Source: Providencia heimbachae ATCC 35613 (GTDB lineage: Bacteria; Pseudomonadota; Gammaproteobacteria; Enterobacterales; Enterobacteriaceae). Taken from it: DNA of 64,000 bases. A program made the position numbers and the translations under genes. Below, one piece after another: positions 46,468 through 54,631 of this stretch. Numbering within the stretch: the stretch's first letter is position 1; every line of letters starts with the position of its first letter. The notes below the pieces were generated by a model that was given only the letters and a program-made list of their open reading frames with translations, searched no databases and was not told the DNA's origin. Location: assembly GCF_001655055.1 (NCBI RefSeq), contig NZ_LXEW01000035.1, forward strand, positions 1-64,000. Direction: 5' to 3'.

Positions 46468-47220
46468 ATGGATTTCTCAGTGATAGAGCAAAATTGGCAA
46501 TATTTACTGTTTGGAGCCTACCCTGATGGCCCACTTGAAGGTGCAGCATTGACGTTAGTTATTAGTGTGCTTGCAGGAGCTGCCTCAATCGTTCTTGGCA
46601 CATTAGGGGGGGTTGCGCTGGCAATGCTGCGAGGTTTTTGGATGAACCTATTCGCCGCAGTGCTTGGTTTTTTCCGTGCTATACCAGTGATTATGCTGAT
46701 TTTTTGGACTTACTTTTTATTGCCGATGCTGCTGGGAACCGAGATCCCCGGGATCACCACGGTAGTGTGTGCGTTGGCGCTGATCACTTCAGCCTATTTA
46801 GCCCATGCGGTTAAAGCAGGTATTCTAGCGATTGGTCAAGGGCAGTGGCAGGCTGGGCTGTCTCTTGGGTTCAACCGCTGGCAAGTTTTATGGAATATTG
46901 TTTTACCCCAAGCGCTGCGTATGATGGTACCGTCATTCATCAACCAATGGATAGCGCTGATTAAAGATACCTCTTTGGCTTATATTGTGGGGGTTGCAGA
47001 ACTCTCTTTCCTTGCCACTCAAGTTAATAACCGTGAAATGGTATATCCACTCGAAGTATTCCTTTTTGTTGCCTTTATCTATTTTGTGATGTGTTTGACG
47101 ATAGAAATTGCGGCAAATACAGTGGCTAAAAAGCTCACTAACCAGAATGCATTGCATAAGCAAACGGCAAAGCGTAAACGGCTATTTTGGCGTAGACAAA
47201 AGCTGCTCGCGTTATCTTAA
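46468..47220 (+). CDS. Amino-acid ABC transporter permease (second)
   Basis: Partner permease of the same family, 250 residues and about five spans, with the FFRAIPVIMLIFW motif and the EAA loop GFNRWQVLWNIVLPQALRMMVPSF. The stop of the first permease and this start are separated by one base. A run of seven G residues lies at 46606-46612 inside the frame, encoding glycines. No ATP-binding partner is encoded before or after it within the window. Confidence 0.9.
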   Translation: MDFSVIEQNWQYLLFGAYPDGPLEGAALTLVISVLAGAASIVLGTLGGVALAMLRGFWMNLFAAVLGFFRAIPVIMLIFWTYFLLPMLLGTEIPGITTVVCALALITSAYLAHAVKAGILAIGQGQWQAGLSLGFNRWQVLWNIVLPQALRMMVPSFINQWIALIKDTSLAYIVGVAELSFLATQVNNREMVYPLEVFLFVAFIYFVMCLTIEIAANTVAKKLTNQNALHKQTAKRKRLFWRRQKLLALS

Positions 47221-47337
47221 TTCCAGATAGCATGGCGATTTAAACCGTCGCTGTGCTAATCAAAAATATATTCTGATTGATTACTCTCACTCGCCTCTTT
47301 GTATCAGTAAGTTAGGACATTTTTTGTTTTTATATTC

Positions 47338-47353
47338 ACGCAATCGTTTTCTT
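47338..47353. promoter_or_regulatory. PurR box before adeP
   Basis: ACGCAATCGTTTTCTT matches the PurR operator ACGCAAACGTTTTCGT at 14 of 16 positions. It is 58 bases upstream of the adeP start. The E. coli orthologue belongs to the PurR regulon, which supports the call. Confidence 0.78.
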
Positions 47354-47410
47354 TTCTGATTTTTAACGGTAGTATGAGCCGAAAAAAACTTTTTTTGGGT
47401 GCAATGTCTA

Positions 47411-48742
47411 ATGAGCGATCAATCTTCTGACTCTACACAGCAGGGTCTGTTTCAGCGTTTTTTTAAATTAAAAGAGCATGGTACAACAGCAAGAACAGAA
47501 GTTGTTGCAGGCTGTACTACCTTCCTAACGATGGTCTATATCGTCTTCGTCAACCCACAGATTTTGTCCGTCGCCGGAATGGATATTCAAGCGGTGTTCG
47601 TGACCACCTGTTTAATCGCAGCGTTCGGCAGTATTTTAATGGGATTATTGGCTAACCTGCCAATCGCAGTCGCGCCTGCAATGGGGCTAAATGCTTTCTT
47701 TGCATTTGTGGTTGTTGGCGCGATGGGTTATTCATGGCAAGTGGCAATGGGCGCAGTATTTTGGGGGGCGGTTGGTCTCTTTATTCTGACGCTATTTCGT
47801 ATCCGCTATTGGATTATTGCTAATATCCCCCTGAGTTTACGTGTGGGTATCACTAGTGGTATTGGTCTATTTATCGCCATGATGGGGCTGAAAAATTCAG
47901 GGATCATTGTTGCGAACCCAGATACCTTAGTCTCTATCGGTAATCTAACCCACCACAACGTTTGGCTTGGTGCGCTGGGTTTCTTCATTATTGCGATTCT
48001 AGCCGCTCGTAATATTCATGCAGCGGTCTTGGTGTCAATCGCAGTGACAACACTGATTGGTCTTGCGCTAGGAGATGTTAAATTCAGTGGTATTTTCTCT
48101 CTGCCACCGAGTGTGACCAGTGTGGTTGGGCAAGTCGACTTTGCTGGTTCTTTCGACCTTGCACTTTCCGGTGTTATTTTTGCTTTTATGCTCGTCAACT
48201 TATTCGACTCTTCTGGTACCATGATTGGGGTGACAGATAAAGCAGGTATTACCAACGAACGTGGAACATTCCCTCGCATGAAGCAAGCGCTCTATGTGGA
48301 TAGCTTGAGCTCAGTCGCCGGTTCGGCGATGGGTACATCTTCAGTCACGGCATATATTGAAAGTTCGGCAGGTGTCTCTGTTGGTGGCCGCACAGGTTTA
48401 ACCGCTGTGGTGGTTGGGGTCTTATTCCTATTGACTATGTTTATCTCCCCGCTAGCCGGTATGGTCCCTGCTTATGCTACAGCGGGTGCGCTAATCTACG
48501 TTGGCGTGTTAATGACCTCCAGCCTGACTCGTGTTAAATGGGATGATTTAACGGAATCTGTTCCTGCCTTTATTACCGCGGTCATGATGCCATTTAGTTT
48601 TTCAATCACTGAAGGTATTGCGTTAGGCTTTATTGCTTATTGTGCGATGAAAGTAGGTACAGGGCGCTGGCGTGATCTGAGCCTGTGCGTGATTTTAGTT
48701 GCCGCGTTATTTATCTTAAAAATGGTGCTGGTAGATTCGTAG
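47411..48742 (+). CDS. adeP: Adenine permease, AdeP/YieG type (NCS2 family)
   Basis: Proton-coupled high-affinity adenine importer of the AzgA-like NCS2 subgroup. The ATG at 47411 gives 443 residues; the frame itself opens at a GTG four codons earlier. The N-terminal EHGTTARTEVVAGCTTFLTM and AVAPAMGLNAFF motifs, FDSSGTMIGV near 270, and SSVTAYIESSAGVSVGGRTGL match AdeP (YieG) as I recall it, rather than the guanine transporter group. About 12-14 membrane segments. It lies behind a PurR box and before a strong terminator. Confidence 0.88.
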   Translation: MSDQSSDSTQQGLFQRFFKLKEHGTTARTEVVAGCTTFLTMVYIVFVNPQILSVAGMDIQAVFVTTCLIAAFGSILMGLLANLPIAVAPAMGLNAFFAFVVVGAMGYSWQVAMGAVFWGAVGLFILTLFRIRYWIIANIPLSLRVGITSGIGLFIAMMGLKNSGIIVANPDTLVSIGNLTHHNVWLGALGFFIIAILAARNIHAAVLVSIAVTTLIGLALGDVKFSGIFSLPPSVTSVVGQVDFAGSFDLALSGVIFAFMLVNLFDSSGTMIGVTDKAGITNERGTFPRMKQALYVDSLSSVAGSAMGTSSVTAYIESSAGVSVGGRTGLTAVVVGVLFLLTMFISPLAGMVPAYATAGALIYVGVLMTSSLTRVKWDDLTESVPAFITAVMMPFSFSITEGIALGFIAYCAMKVGTGRWRDLSLCVILVAALFILKMVLVDS

Positions 48743-48757
48743 CCTGTTACGTCATTT

Positions 48758-48785
48758 AACGGCCTCATTGTTGGGGCCGTTTTCT
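48758..48785 (+). terminator. adeP terminator
   Basis: A nine-pair stem (48758-48766 with 48773-48781, one G-U) with a six-base loop, followed by TTTTC. It lies 16 bases after the adeP stop. Confidence 0.85.
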
Positions 48786-49002
48786 ATTAATTAGCATTAT
48801 GATTAATGCCATTTACCCCTTAGGGATAACTTCTCTGCTCGCCTACATGCAACGCAAATTATTTAAGGTATAATCAATAAAGTACTGTGCTGAACTGAAG
48901 GTGAGATAAAAAATCCACTTAAATTGCAAAGCAGTGCTTTCGCCGCTTAAGGGATTCTGCTAGATTCCGCAGCAGAAACTGACTTTATCAAGGTATCAGA
49001 CC

Positions 49003-49521
49003 ATGAATTCACCAAAAAAACCGACCAGTAAAACAAAGAAAAAATACCGCAAAACGACTGCAGAGCTTAATGCAGAAGGCCGTGAGCGTAAGCGTGATAC
49101 CAAGCACCGTGGACATAAATCCGGTAGCCGTTATCAAGATAAGTCATCAAACGGCCAAAATAATGGGCAAAATAATGTGGCTGACCCACGTTTGGGCAGC
49201 AAGAAACCGGTTCCGTTAATTCTTGATGAAAACCAAATTCAAGCACAGCCAGTGTCTAAAAAACAGCCTACAGTTAAAGAAAAACTAACACCAGAAAGAG
49301 AGTTAGAGTTGCTGGAAAGCGATGATCGTTTAGACGCTTTACTTGCTCGTCTCGAAGACGGTGAAACCATCACAGCGAAAGAGCAAGAGTATATTGATAC
49401 TTGCTTAGATCGCATCGATGAGTTGATGAAACAGCTAGGTATTGAATTTAGTGATGAAGACGAGAGTGAAGAAGAAGACGAAAAATTAGATGACATTATG
49501 CGTATTCTAAAAAGTAAATAA
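49003..49521 (+). CDS. yihI: Der GTPase-activating protein YihI
   Basis: Stimulates GTP hydrolysis by the ribosome-assembly GTPase Der and so limits its action in 50S subunit maturation. The 172-residue protein has a Lys/Arg-rich N terminus (about 1-50), a low-complexity Asn/Gln stretch, and the acidic C-terminal domain with LESDDRLDALLARLEDGE near 104-121, ending in a very acidic segment. In the leader, TTCTGCT (48955-48961) and AGCAGAA (48971-48977) can pair. It precedes hemN, as in E. coli; the engB and Spot 42 genes usually upstream are absent here. Confidence 0.9.
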   Translation: MNSPKKPTSKTKKKYRKTTAELNAEGRERKRDTKHRGHKSGSRYQDKSSNGQNNGQNNVADPRLGSKKPVPLILDENQIQAQPVSKKQPTVKEKLTPERELELLESDDRLDALLARLEDGETITAKEQEYIDTCLDRIDELMKQLGIEFSDEDESEEEDEKLDDIMRILKSK

Positions 49522-49535
49522 CGTCTCTTTAACTA

Positions 49536-49562
49536 TTTCCTCCCGTGCGATACGGGGGGAAA
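49536..49562 (+). terminator. yihI terminator stem-loop
   Basis: An 11-pair stem with one G-U pair (49536-49546 with 49552-49562) and a five-base loop lies 14 bases after yihI. The T-rich tail is delayed by some bases, so it is a moderate terminator. Confidence 0.65.
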
Positions 49563-49748
49563 TATCGCTTATTTTTTCACCTAACACGCTTTTCTTTGAT
49601 ATTGCTTCAAGTCTCCTTTAGCACTCATAATTTATAATATTGTTTATGTTATGATGTATTTCATCTAAATCTCGCCTAATAAAAAAATCTAAATAGGGCG
49701 CAACTTATCGTTGTGAATTTCTAGCTTTTGGTCAATTGAGGAATGTAA

Positions 49749-51122
49749 ATGTCAGAGCAAAATATCGTTTGGGATCTTTCTCTTATTCAAAAATATAATT
49801 ATTCAGGGCCGCGATATACTTCTTATCCGACGGCTTTAGAATTTAATCAAGACTATGACGAGAAAGCCTTTATTAGCGCAACTCAGCGCTACCCCGATCG
49901 CCCATTATCGCTCTATGTGCACATTCCTTTTTGTCATAAACTTTGCTATTTCTGCGGTTGTAATAAATTAGTCACTCGTCAAAAGCATAAAGCAGATGAA
50001 TATCTAAAAGTTATTGAAAAAGAAATTGTTCAGCGTGCCGAATTATTAAAAAATCGTACAGTGACACAAATGCATTGGGGCGGTGGCACGCCAACTTATC
50101 TTGATAAAGCACAAGTCAGTCATTTAGTCGGCTTATTAAAACAACATTTTCACTTCGCTGATGATGTAGAGATGTCGATAGAAATTGACCCTCGTGAAAT
50201 TGAGCTGGATATGATTGACCACTTACGCCACGAAGGTTTTAACCGCCTGAGTATGGGCGTACAGGACTTCAATAAAGAAGTGCAAGTACTAGTCAACCGC
50301 GAGCAAGATGAAGATTTTATTTTTGCACTGATTAATCGAGCAAAAGAAACCGGCTTTACCTCGACAAGCATCGATCTAATTTATGGTTTACCTAAACAAA
50401 CACCAGAAAGTTTTGCCTTCACCTTGAAAAAAGTGGCGGAGTTATCCCCTGACCGTTTGAGTGTATTTAATTATGCTCACCTACCCAATTTATTTGCAGC
50501 GCAGCGTAAAATCAAAGATGAAGATTTGCCCAGCGCAGAGCAAAAATTAGATATTCTACAAGAAACCATTGCCACACTCACTTCGGGTGGTTACCAATTC
50601 ATCGGTATGGATCACTTCGCTCGACCTCAAGATGAGCTTGCGGTCGCGCAGCGTGAAGGGGTTTTACACCGTAATTTTCAAGGGTATACCACTCAAGGGG
50701 ACTGCGATTTATTAGGGCTTGGTGTATCTGCAATCAGTATGTTAGGTGACAACTATGCGCAAAATCAGAAAGATTTAAAAACCTATTATGCGCAAGTTGA
50801 GGAACAAGGTCATGCCCTATGGCGTGGGTTGGTATTAACCGATGATGATTGTTTACGTCGTGATGTTATTAAACTGCTGATTTGTAATTTCCAACTGAAT
50901 TATTCTCAAATCGAAGAGATGTATCCGATTGATTTTAAAACTCACTTTGCCGAAGATTTAGCATTATTGAAACCGATGGCAGATGATGGGCTGGTGGAAA
51001 TCAATGACGTGGGCATCAAAGTGACCCCCCAAGGGCGCTTGTTGATCCGTAATATTTGTATGTGTTTTGATGTTTATCTACGGAATCAGATGAGGCAGCG
51101 TCAGTTTTCCCGGGTCATCTAA
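49749..51122 (+). CDS. hemN: Oxygen-independent coproporphyrinogen III dehydrogenase HemN
   Basis: Radical SAM enzyme that decarboxylates coproporphyrinogen III to protoporphyrinogen IX for heme synthesis without oxygen. The 457-residue protein has the 4Fe-4S motif CHKLCYFCGC with C62, C66 and C69, the E. coli positions. The GGGTPT SAM-binding motif is near 113-118, and the C-terminal HemN domain is complete. It follows yihI by 227 bases. Its stop runs directly into tandem ERIC repeats, where the accessory block begins. Confidence 0.96.
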   Translation: MSEQNIVWDLSLIQKYNYSGPRYTSYPTALEFNQDYDEKAFISATQRYPDRPLSLYVHIPFCHKLCYFCGCNKLVTRQKHKADEYLKVIEKEIVQRAELLKNRTVTQMHWGGGTPTYLDKAQVSHLVGLLKQHFHFADDVEMSIEIDPREIELDMIDHLRHEGFNRLSMGVQDFNKEVQVLVNREQDEDFIFALINRAKETGFTSTSIDLIYGLPKQTPESFAFTLKKVAELSPDRLSVFNYAHLPNLFAAQRKIKDEDLPSAEQKLDILQETIATLTSGGYQFIGMDHFARPQDELAVAQREGVLHRNFQGYTTQGDCDLLGLGVSAISMLGDNYAQNQKDLKTYYAQVEEQGHALWRGLVLTDDDCLRRDVIKLLICNFQLNYSQIEEMYPIDFKTHFAEDLALLKPMADDGLVEINDVGIKVTPQGRLLIRNICMCFDVYLRNQMRQRQFSRVI

Positions 51123-51123
51123 T

Positions 51124-51250
51124 TGTTCGTCATATTTCGCGCTATAGCTGCGTTGGCTTCATTCGGCCACTCGGGTCACATACTTAGTGTATGCTCCCCG
51201 AGATATCCTCATTTTGCCGCCTTGCTCTCGCACGAACTATTTAGAACATT
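51124..51250. repeat. ERIC element, tandem copy 1
   Basis: Near full-length ERIC with TCATATTTCGCGCTATAG at the left, GGTCACATACTTAGTGTATG in the core and a CGAACTATTTAGAACATT right end. Its first 80 or so bases are almost identical to copy 2, implying a recent duplication. Confidence 0.8.
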
Positions 51251-51255
51251 GAATA

Positions 51256-51348
51256 ATCACTATATTTCGCGCTATAGCTGCGTTGGCTTCATTCGGCTAC
51301 TCGGGTCACATACTTAGTGTATGCTCCCCTAGATATCCTTATTTCGCC
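51256..51348. repeat. ERIC element, tandem copy 2 (right end missing)
   Basis: Repeats copy 1 from the left end through the core with only a few differences, then stops at TATTTCGCC, where copy 3 begins. It appears fused to copy 3 by recombination or nested insertion. Confidence 0.75.
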
Positions 51349-51457
51349 CTGTAGCGTTGTTGGCTGCGTTCACTAACCCTAGTCACATACTTTTTGTATG
51401 CTCCTAGGGATTAGCTTCACTTGCCGCCTAGCTACAGTACGAACTATTTAGCGTATT
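51349..51457. repeat. ERIC element, tandem copy 3 (left end shortened)
   Basis: Starts CTGTAGCGTTGTTGGCTGCG, contains GTCACATACTTTTTGTATGC and finishes GCTACAGTACGAACTATTTA. It is a more diverged copy than 1 and 2, closer to the general ERIC consensus. Confidence 0.78.
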
Positions 51458-51479
51458 CGCTATTTTTATACTGCAAATT

Positions 51480-52622
51480 CTAGTGATCAATCTTTTCAAT
51501 TAACTGGTAGGCAGTAGATATGCGTTCTGGAATTGGATACCATTTATTTGATAAAATTACGATACCGACTTGGTTTTCAGGGATGAATACTGCATAAGCG
51601 GCGAAGCCATTGGTTGAACCTGTTTTATTGTAATAAGCGCGTGTTTCAGGTGGTAAAATAGGTTGAATAATTTCAACTTTTTGCGGCTTAAGCGCCATAT
51701 CATCGCGGTTGCCTTGTTGTAGCTGAGCAAGGGAAACAGGCCAAGGATAACTTTCCCACATCATATCTTGAACAAATGAGTCAGTGAGATAAACGCCAGT
51801 ATGAGTATCCTCAACGGCATCTTGCCAAGGTTGTGCGACTTTGGTGACTTGCATATTAATATCTAAAAAACGAATTAAATCTTTCGCTGTGGATTTTAGC
51901 CCATAAGCCTCGGCGTCTAATATTTGCGGCGTCACTCTAACGGGCTGATCCTTCTTATTGTATCCCTGCGCATAATATTTTTGCTGCGCATCAGGCACAT
52001 TAATATAAGTGTGCTTCAGTCCCAAGGCGGGTAGCATCATTTTTTCCATGGCTTGGGAAAATGGCATATTAAGTTGCTTTGCTGCCACAATACCTAATAG
52101 CCCTACCCCAAGATTAGAATAAGAACGATATTGCCCAATCTCATTTTCAGGTTTCCATTGTTGGTAATAATGCATTAGCTCTGCACTATTAGTAACCGCA
52201 TCGGGAACAAATATGGATAAACCGGAGGTGTGTGTGGCTAAATTCATCACTGTCACTTTATCAAACACCGTATTTTTTAATTCAGGTAAGTAGTGACTGA
52301 CGGTTTGAGCAAAATCTAACCGTCCTTTCCCTTGTGCATAACTAGCCAGTGTTGCGGTGAATGTTTTCGATAATGAACCGATTTCGTACAATGTATTGTT
52401 TGTAATAGGTACATTGGTTTGTTTCGATTGCACACCATAATGGTAAATGTAATGCTTGCCATCAACGGAAATTGCCACTGACATACCGGGAATTTGCTGC
52501 TGTTTCATCAAAGGCTTGATAATATCATCAACCTCTATTTGGGTTAACGCAGAGGCTGAGATTGAGGTGAAAACTAAACTTAAGGCGATAAAAAGCTGCC
52601 CTTGACGAAAAATATTTCTCAT
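51480..52622 (-). CDS. ampC: Class C beta-lactamase AmpC
   Basis: Periplasmic serine cephalosporinase. From the ATG at 52622, with GGA seven bases upstream, the 380-residue precursor has a signal peptide ending near ISASA. The three active-site motifs are present: SLSK (S83, K86), YSN (Y168) and KTG (333-335). All are intact, so the enzyme should be functional. An ATG four codons earlier lacks a ribosome-binding site. It is divergent from an ampR gene, the arrangement of inducible chromosomal ampC systems. Expression level cannot be inferred from the sequence. Confidence 0.95.
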   Translation of the reverse strand: MRNIFRQGQLFIALSLVFTSISASALTQIEVDDIIKPLMKQQQIPGMSVAISVDGKHYIYHYGVQSKQTNVPITNNTLYEIGSLSKTFTATLASYAQGKGRLDFAQTVSHYLPELKNTVFDKVTVMNLATHTSGLSIFVPDAVTNSAELMHYYQQWKPENEIGQYRSYSNLGVGLLGIVAAKQLNMPFSQAMEKMMLPALGLKHTYINVPDAQQKYYAQGYNKKDQPVRVTPQILDAEAYGLKSTAKDLIRFLDINMQVTKVAQPWQDAVEDTHTGVYLTDSFVQDMMWESYPWPVSLAQLQQGNRDDMALKPQKVEIIQPILPPETRAYYNKTGSTNGFAAYAVFIPENQVGIVILSNKWYPIPERISTAYQLIEKIDH

Positions 52623-52806
52623 AGAGATATCCATTAAAGTAAAAGTTTAAGTTATTGCTAATTAAATTCAGAAAATGGCTTTTTAGGTAATATGAAGTGC
52701 CTTAATATACACATGAGCCTGATTGAGTAGTCACTGGCGGCAAGTATGCATGCTTTTATTATTTATTTAAAACGATATAAAATTCGATGAGGCAATAGAA
52801 AATCTT
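52623..52806. promoter_or_regulatory. Divergent ampC-ampR control region
   Basis: This 184-base AT-rich gap must carry both promoters and the AmpR-binding site. LysR-type T-N11-A candidates occur but are too frequent in AT-rich DNA to select one, so only the region is annotated. Confidence 0.55.
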
Positions 52807-53688
52807 ATGTCAGGAAGTTCTCGCCACCGGTTACCATTAAATGCATTAAGAGCATTTGAAGCTTCAGCTCGCCACCTTAGTTTTACGCAGGCGGGTGTTG
52901 AATTAAATGTCACCCAAGCCGCGGTAAGCCAGCAAGTTCGTCTACTGGAAGATCAGCTAGGTCTTGAATTGTTTATTCGCTTATCGCGAGGGTTAGCATT
53001 GACGGATGAAGGCTTAGCGCTATTACCTGTTTTAAGTCATTCTTTCGATAAAATCGAAGCTTTATTACAGCAATTTGAAGATGGGCACTATCATGAAGTA
53101 CTCAGTATTTCGGTGGTAGGAACATTTGCAGTCGGCTGGTTATTACCGCGTTTACCACGGTTTTATGATTTATACCCTTATATCGATTTACGTATTATGA
53201 CTCACAATAATGTGGTGAATTTAGCGGGAGAGGGCGTTGATTTTGCAATCCGTTTTGGCGAAGGCTTATGGCCATTAGTCGAAAATACGCCACTATTTCC
53301 GGCTGCGCACACGGTGCTATGTTCAGAGAAAATCGCGAATAAACTGAAGACTCCGCTTGATTTGAAAGAGCAACACTTACTGCGTTCTTATCGTAAAGAT
53401 GAATGGGAAAAATGGATGATTGCTGCGGGTATTGAGCCATGGAGAGTAAAAGGGCCTTTATTTGATTCATCCCGTTTAATGGTCGAGGCTGCCCTATTGA
53501 CCGAGAGCGTTGCTTTAGCCCCTAGTAGTATGTTTGAACATGAACTAAGTGCTGGCACTCTAGTACAGCCCTTTGATATTAGCGTTACGCTTGGTGGTTA
53601 CTGGTTGAGTCGTTTAAAGTCCAGACCGATGACGCCGGCAATGGCGATATTTCGCAACTGGCTAATGGATGAGTCGAAACAAGCTTAA
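52807..53688 (+). CDS. ampR: LysR-family beta-lactamase regulator AmpR
   Basis: Cytoplasmic LysR-type regulator that represses or activates ampC depending on muropeptide ligands from cell-wall recycling. The 293-residue protein has the N-terminal winged helix at about 9-66 with TQAAVSQQVRLLEDQLG, and a periplasmic-binding-like effector domain beginning near 92. The start LPLNALRAFEASARHLSFTQAG is characteristic of AmpR, as is the divergent ampC. No obvious damage is present. Confidence 0.93.
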   Translation: MSGSSRHRLPLNALRAFEASARHLSFTQAGVELNVTQAAVSQQVRLLEDQLGLELFIRLSRGLALTDEGLALLPVLSHSFDKIEALLQQFEDGHYHEVLSISVVGTFAVGWLLPRLPRFYDLYPYIDLRIMTHNNVVNLAGEGVDFAIRFGEGLWPLVENTPLFPAAHTVLCSEKIANKLKTPLDLKEQHLLRSYRKDEWEKWMIAAGIEPWRVKGPLFDSSRLMVEAALLTESVALAPSSMFEHELSAGTLVQPFDISVTLGGYWLSRLKSRPMTPAMAIFRNWLMDESKQA

Positions 53689-53692
53689 ATAA

Positions 53693-53721
53693 ATCGGCGT
53701 CGTAATAAGGTTGACGCCGAT
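53693..53721. terminator. Stem-loop between ampR and the fimbrial regulators
   Basis: A perfect 9-bp stem (53693-53701 with 53713-53721) with an 11-base loop begins five bases after the ampR stop. It has no T run, and lies where two convergent transcription units meet, so a two-way terminator is likely. Confidence 0.6.
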
Positions 53722-53758
53722 GATAATAAGGGGTTATCCATCCAATGTGGATAAGCCA

Positions 53759-54049
53759 TCAGAAAACAAGCGTTTCTGCGGTGTAAAAACTCTTTTTACA
53801 GTGTGTATCATTGGTTATATTATTGTCGATATTAAAATCAGAGAAAAAATAAGTCGCATCTATATCAAATATTTGAGCTAGCTGGAAAAGGGTATCAACA
53901 TGAATGTTAACTTCACCATTTTCATAGCGTGATTGATGTTGTTGGCTAATACCTAATAAAAGGCTTAATGCTTTACCACTCATTCCTCGACTTTCTCTTA
54001 AGGCTCTTATTTTTAGACCGACACATTTTGATGTTGTTTTTTTCATCAC
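53759..54049 (-). CDS. MrpJ-like XRE-family regulator (copy C)
   Basis: Short helix-turn-helix transcription factor, 96 residues, with an XRE domain at about 12-65 containing LGISQQHQSRYENG at the turn and recognition helix. The SQQxxSRYE motif is the hallmark I recall for Proteus MrpJ and its fimbria-linked paralogues, which repress motility when fimbriae are made. Preceded by 61 bases after copy B on the same strand and ends toward ampR. More diverged than copies A and B. Its own targets cannot be deduced. Confidence 0.75.
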   Translation of the reverse strand: MMKKTTSKCVGLKIRALRESRGMSGKALSLLLGISQQHQSRYENGEVNIHVDTLFQLAQIFDIDATYFFSDFNIDNNITNDTHCKKSFYTAETLVF

Positions 54050-54110
54050 TATATCCCCAAGTAAATATATAAATTTAATTAATGACTGTTGGTTTCATAT
54101 ATAATAAGAA

Positions 54111-54347
54111 TCATTTAGTTTTATTAATCATTAATAAGTCATGAAAACTAACGTCAAAGTAATTAACGTATTGTGCTAATCTATCTAGATTAATTCTATT
54201 AATGCCCCTCTCGTATCTTGATTGCTGTTGCTCACTAATACCAATCACTTTTGAAATCTCTAATAATGAAACCCCTTTCATTTTTCGATAGTATAAAATT
54301 TTATTACCAACTAATTTTGAGGCTGGGTAATATTTAAGCATAGTCAT
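54111..54347 (-). CDS. MrpJ-like XRE-family regulator (copy B)
   Basis: Short XRE-family regulator, 78 residues, consisting almost entirely of the helix-turn-helix domain, with IGISEQQQSRYERGINRINLDRL at about 36-58. It closely resembles copy A in order and spacing, including the YYRKMKG segment before the turn, so the two are recent paralogues. It lies 284 bases after adhesin 2 and may have its own promoter; TTGACT and TATAAA boxes occur upstream on the minus strand, with a long 19-base spacing. Confidence 0.75.
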   Translation of the reverse strand: MTMLKYYPASKLVGNKILYYRKMKGVSLLEISKVIGISEQQQSRYERGINRINLDRLAQYVNYFDVSFHDLLMINKTK

Positions 54348-54631
54348 CCTCGTTTATTAAAAAACATTCGAGTAATCATAATTAGTATAAATAAAAAAGT
54401 AGTTTATATTCTAATCAATAACCTCATAGTCAATATAATATTGGCTACTCTAGCAGATAGTATTTTTATTATATATAGGGATAGGTCATGAAAAATATAT
54501 GTTTGCTTATTAATACCACAGTGGTTTTTTAATGACATACTTTTAATGATGACTATTAGATTGTTTTGCAATCAAAAAATAAAGTCATATAAGAATTATA
54601 AAAGGGTATGTCAAATGTTGTTTAACATATG

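Larger units (their letters stand above)
51123..51479. other. Repeat-filled gap between hemN and ampC
   Basis: The whole 357-base gap is taken up by three ERIC-type copies in the same orientation plus about 20 unique bases. It has no real open frame and separates the conserved yihI-hemN block from the accessory ampC-fimbria block. Confidence 0.75.

Noticed and set aside
48743-49002. Spot 42 small RNA expected near yihI
   Set aside because: In E. coli it lies upstream of engB-yihI; no Spot 42-like sequence or its GC-rich terminator was seen here, and the upstream neighbour is adeP instead.
51124-51457. Possible CRISPR array because of tandem repeats
   Set aside because: Repeat units are about 90-127 bases, imperfectly palindromic and match ERIC; there are no short unique spacers and no cas genes.
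54348-54631. Search for a small gene between adhesin 2 and regulator B
   Set aside because: All frames are short and AT-biased with no start signals; the gap probably only carries a promoter.
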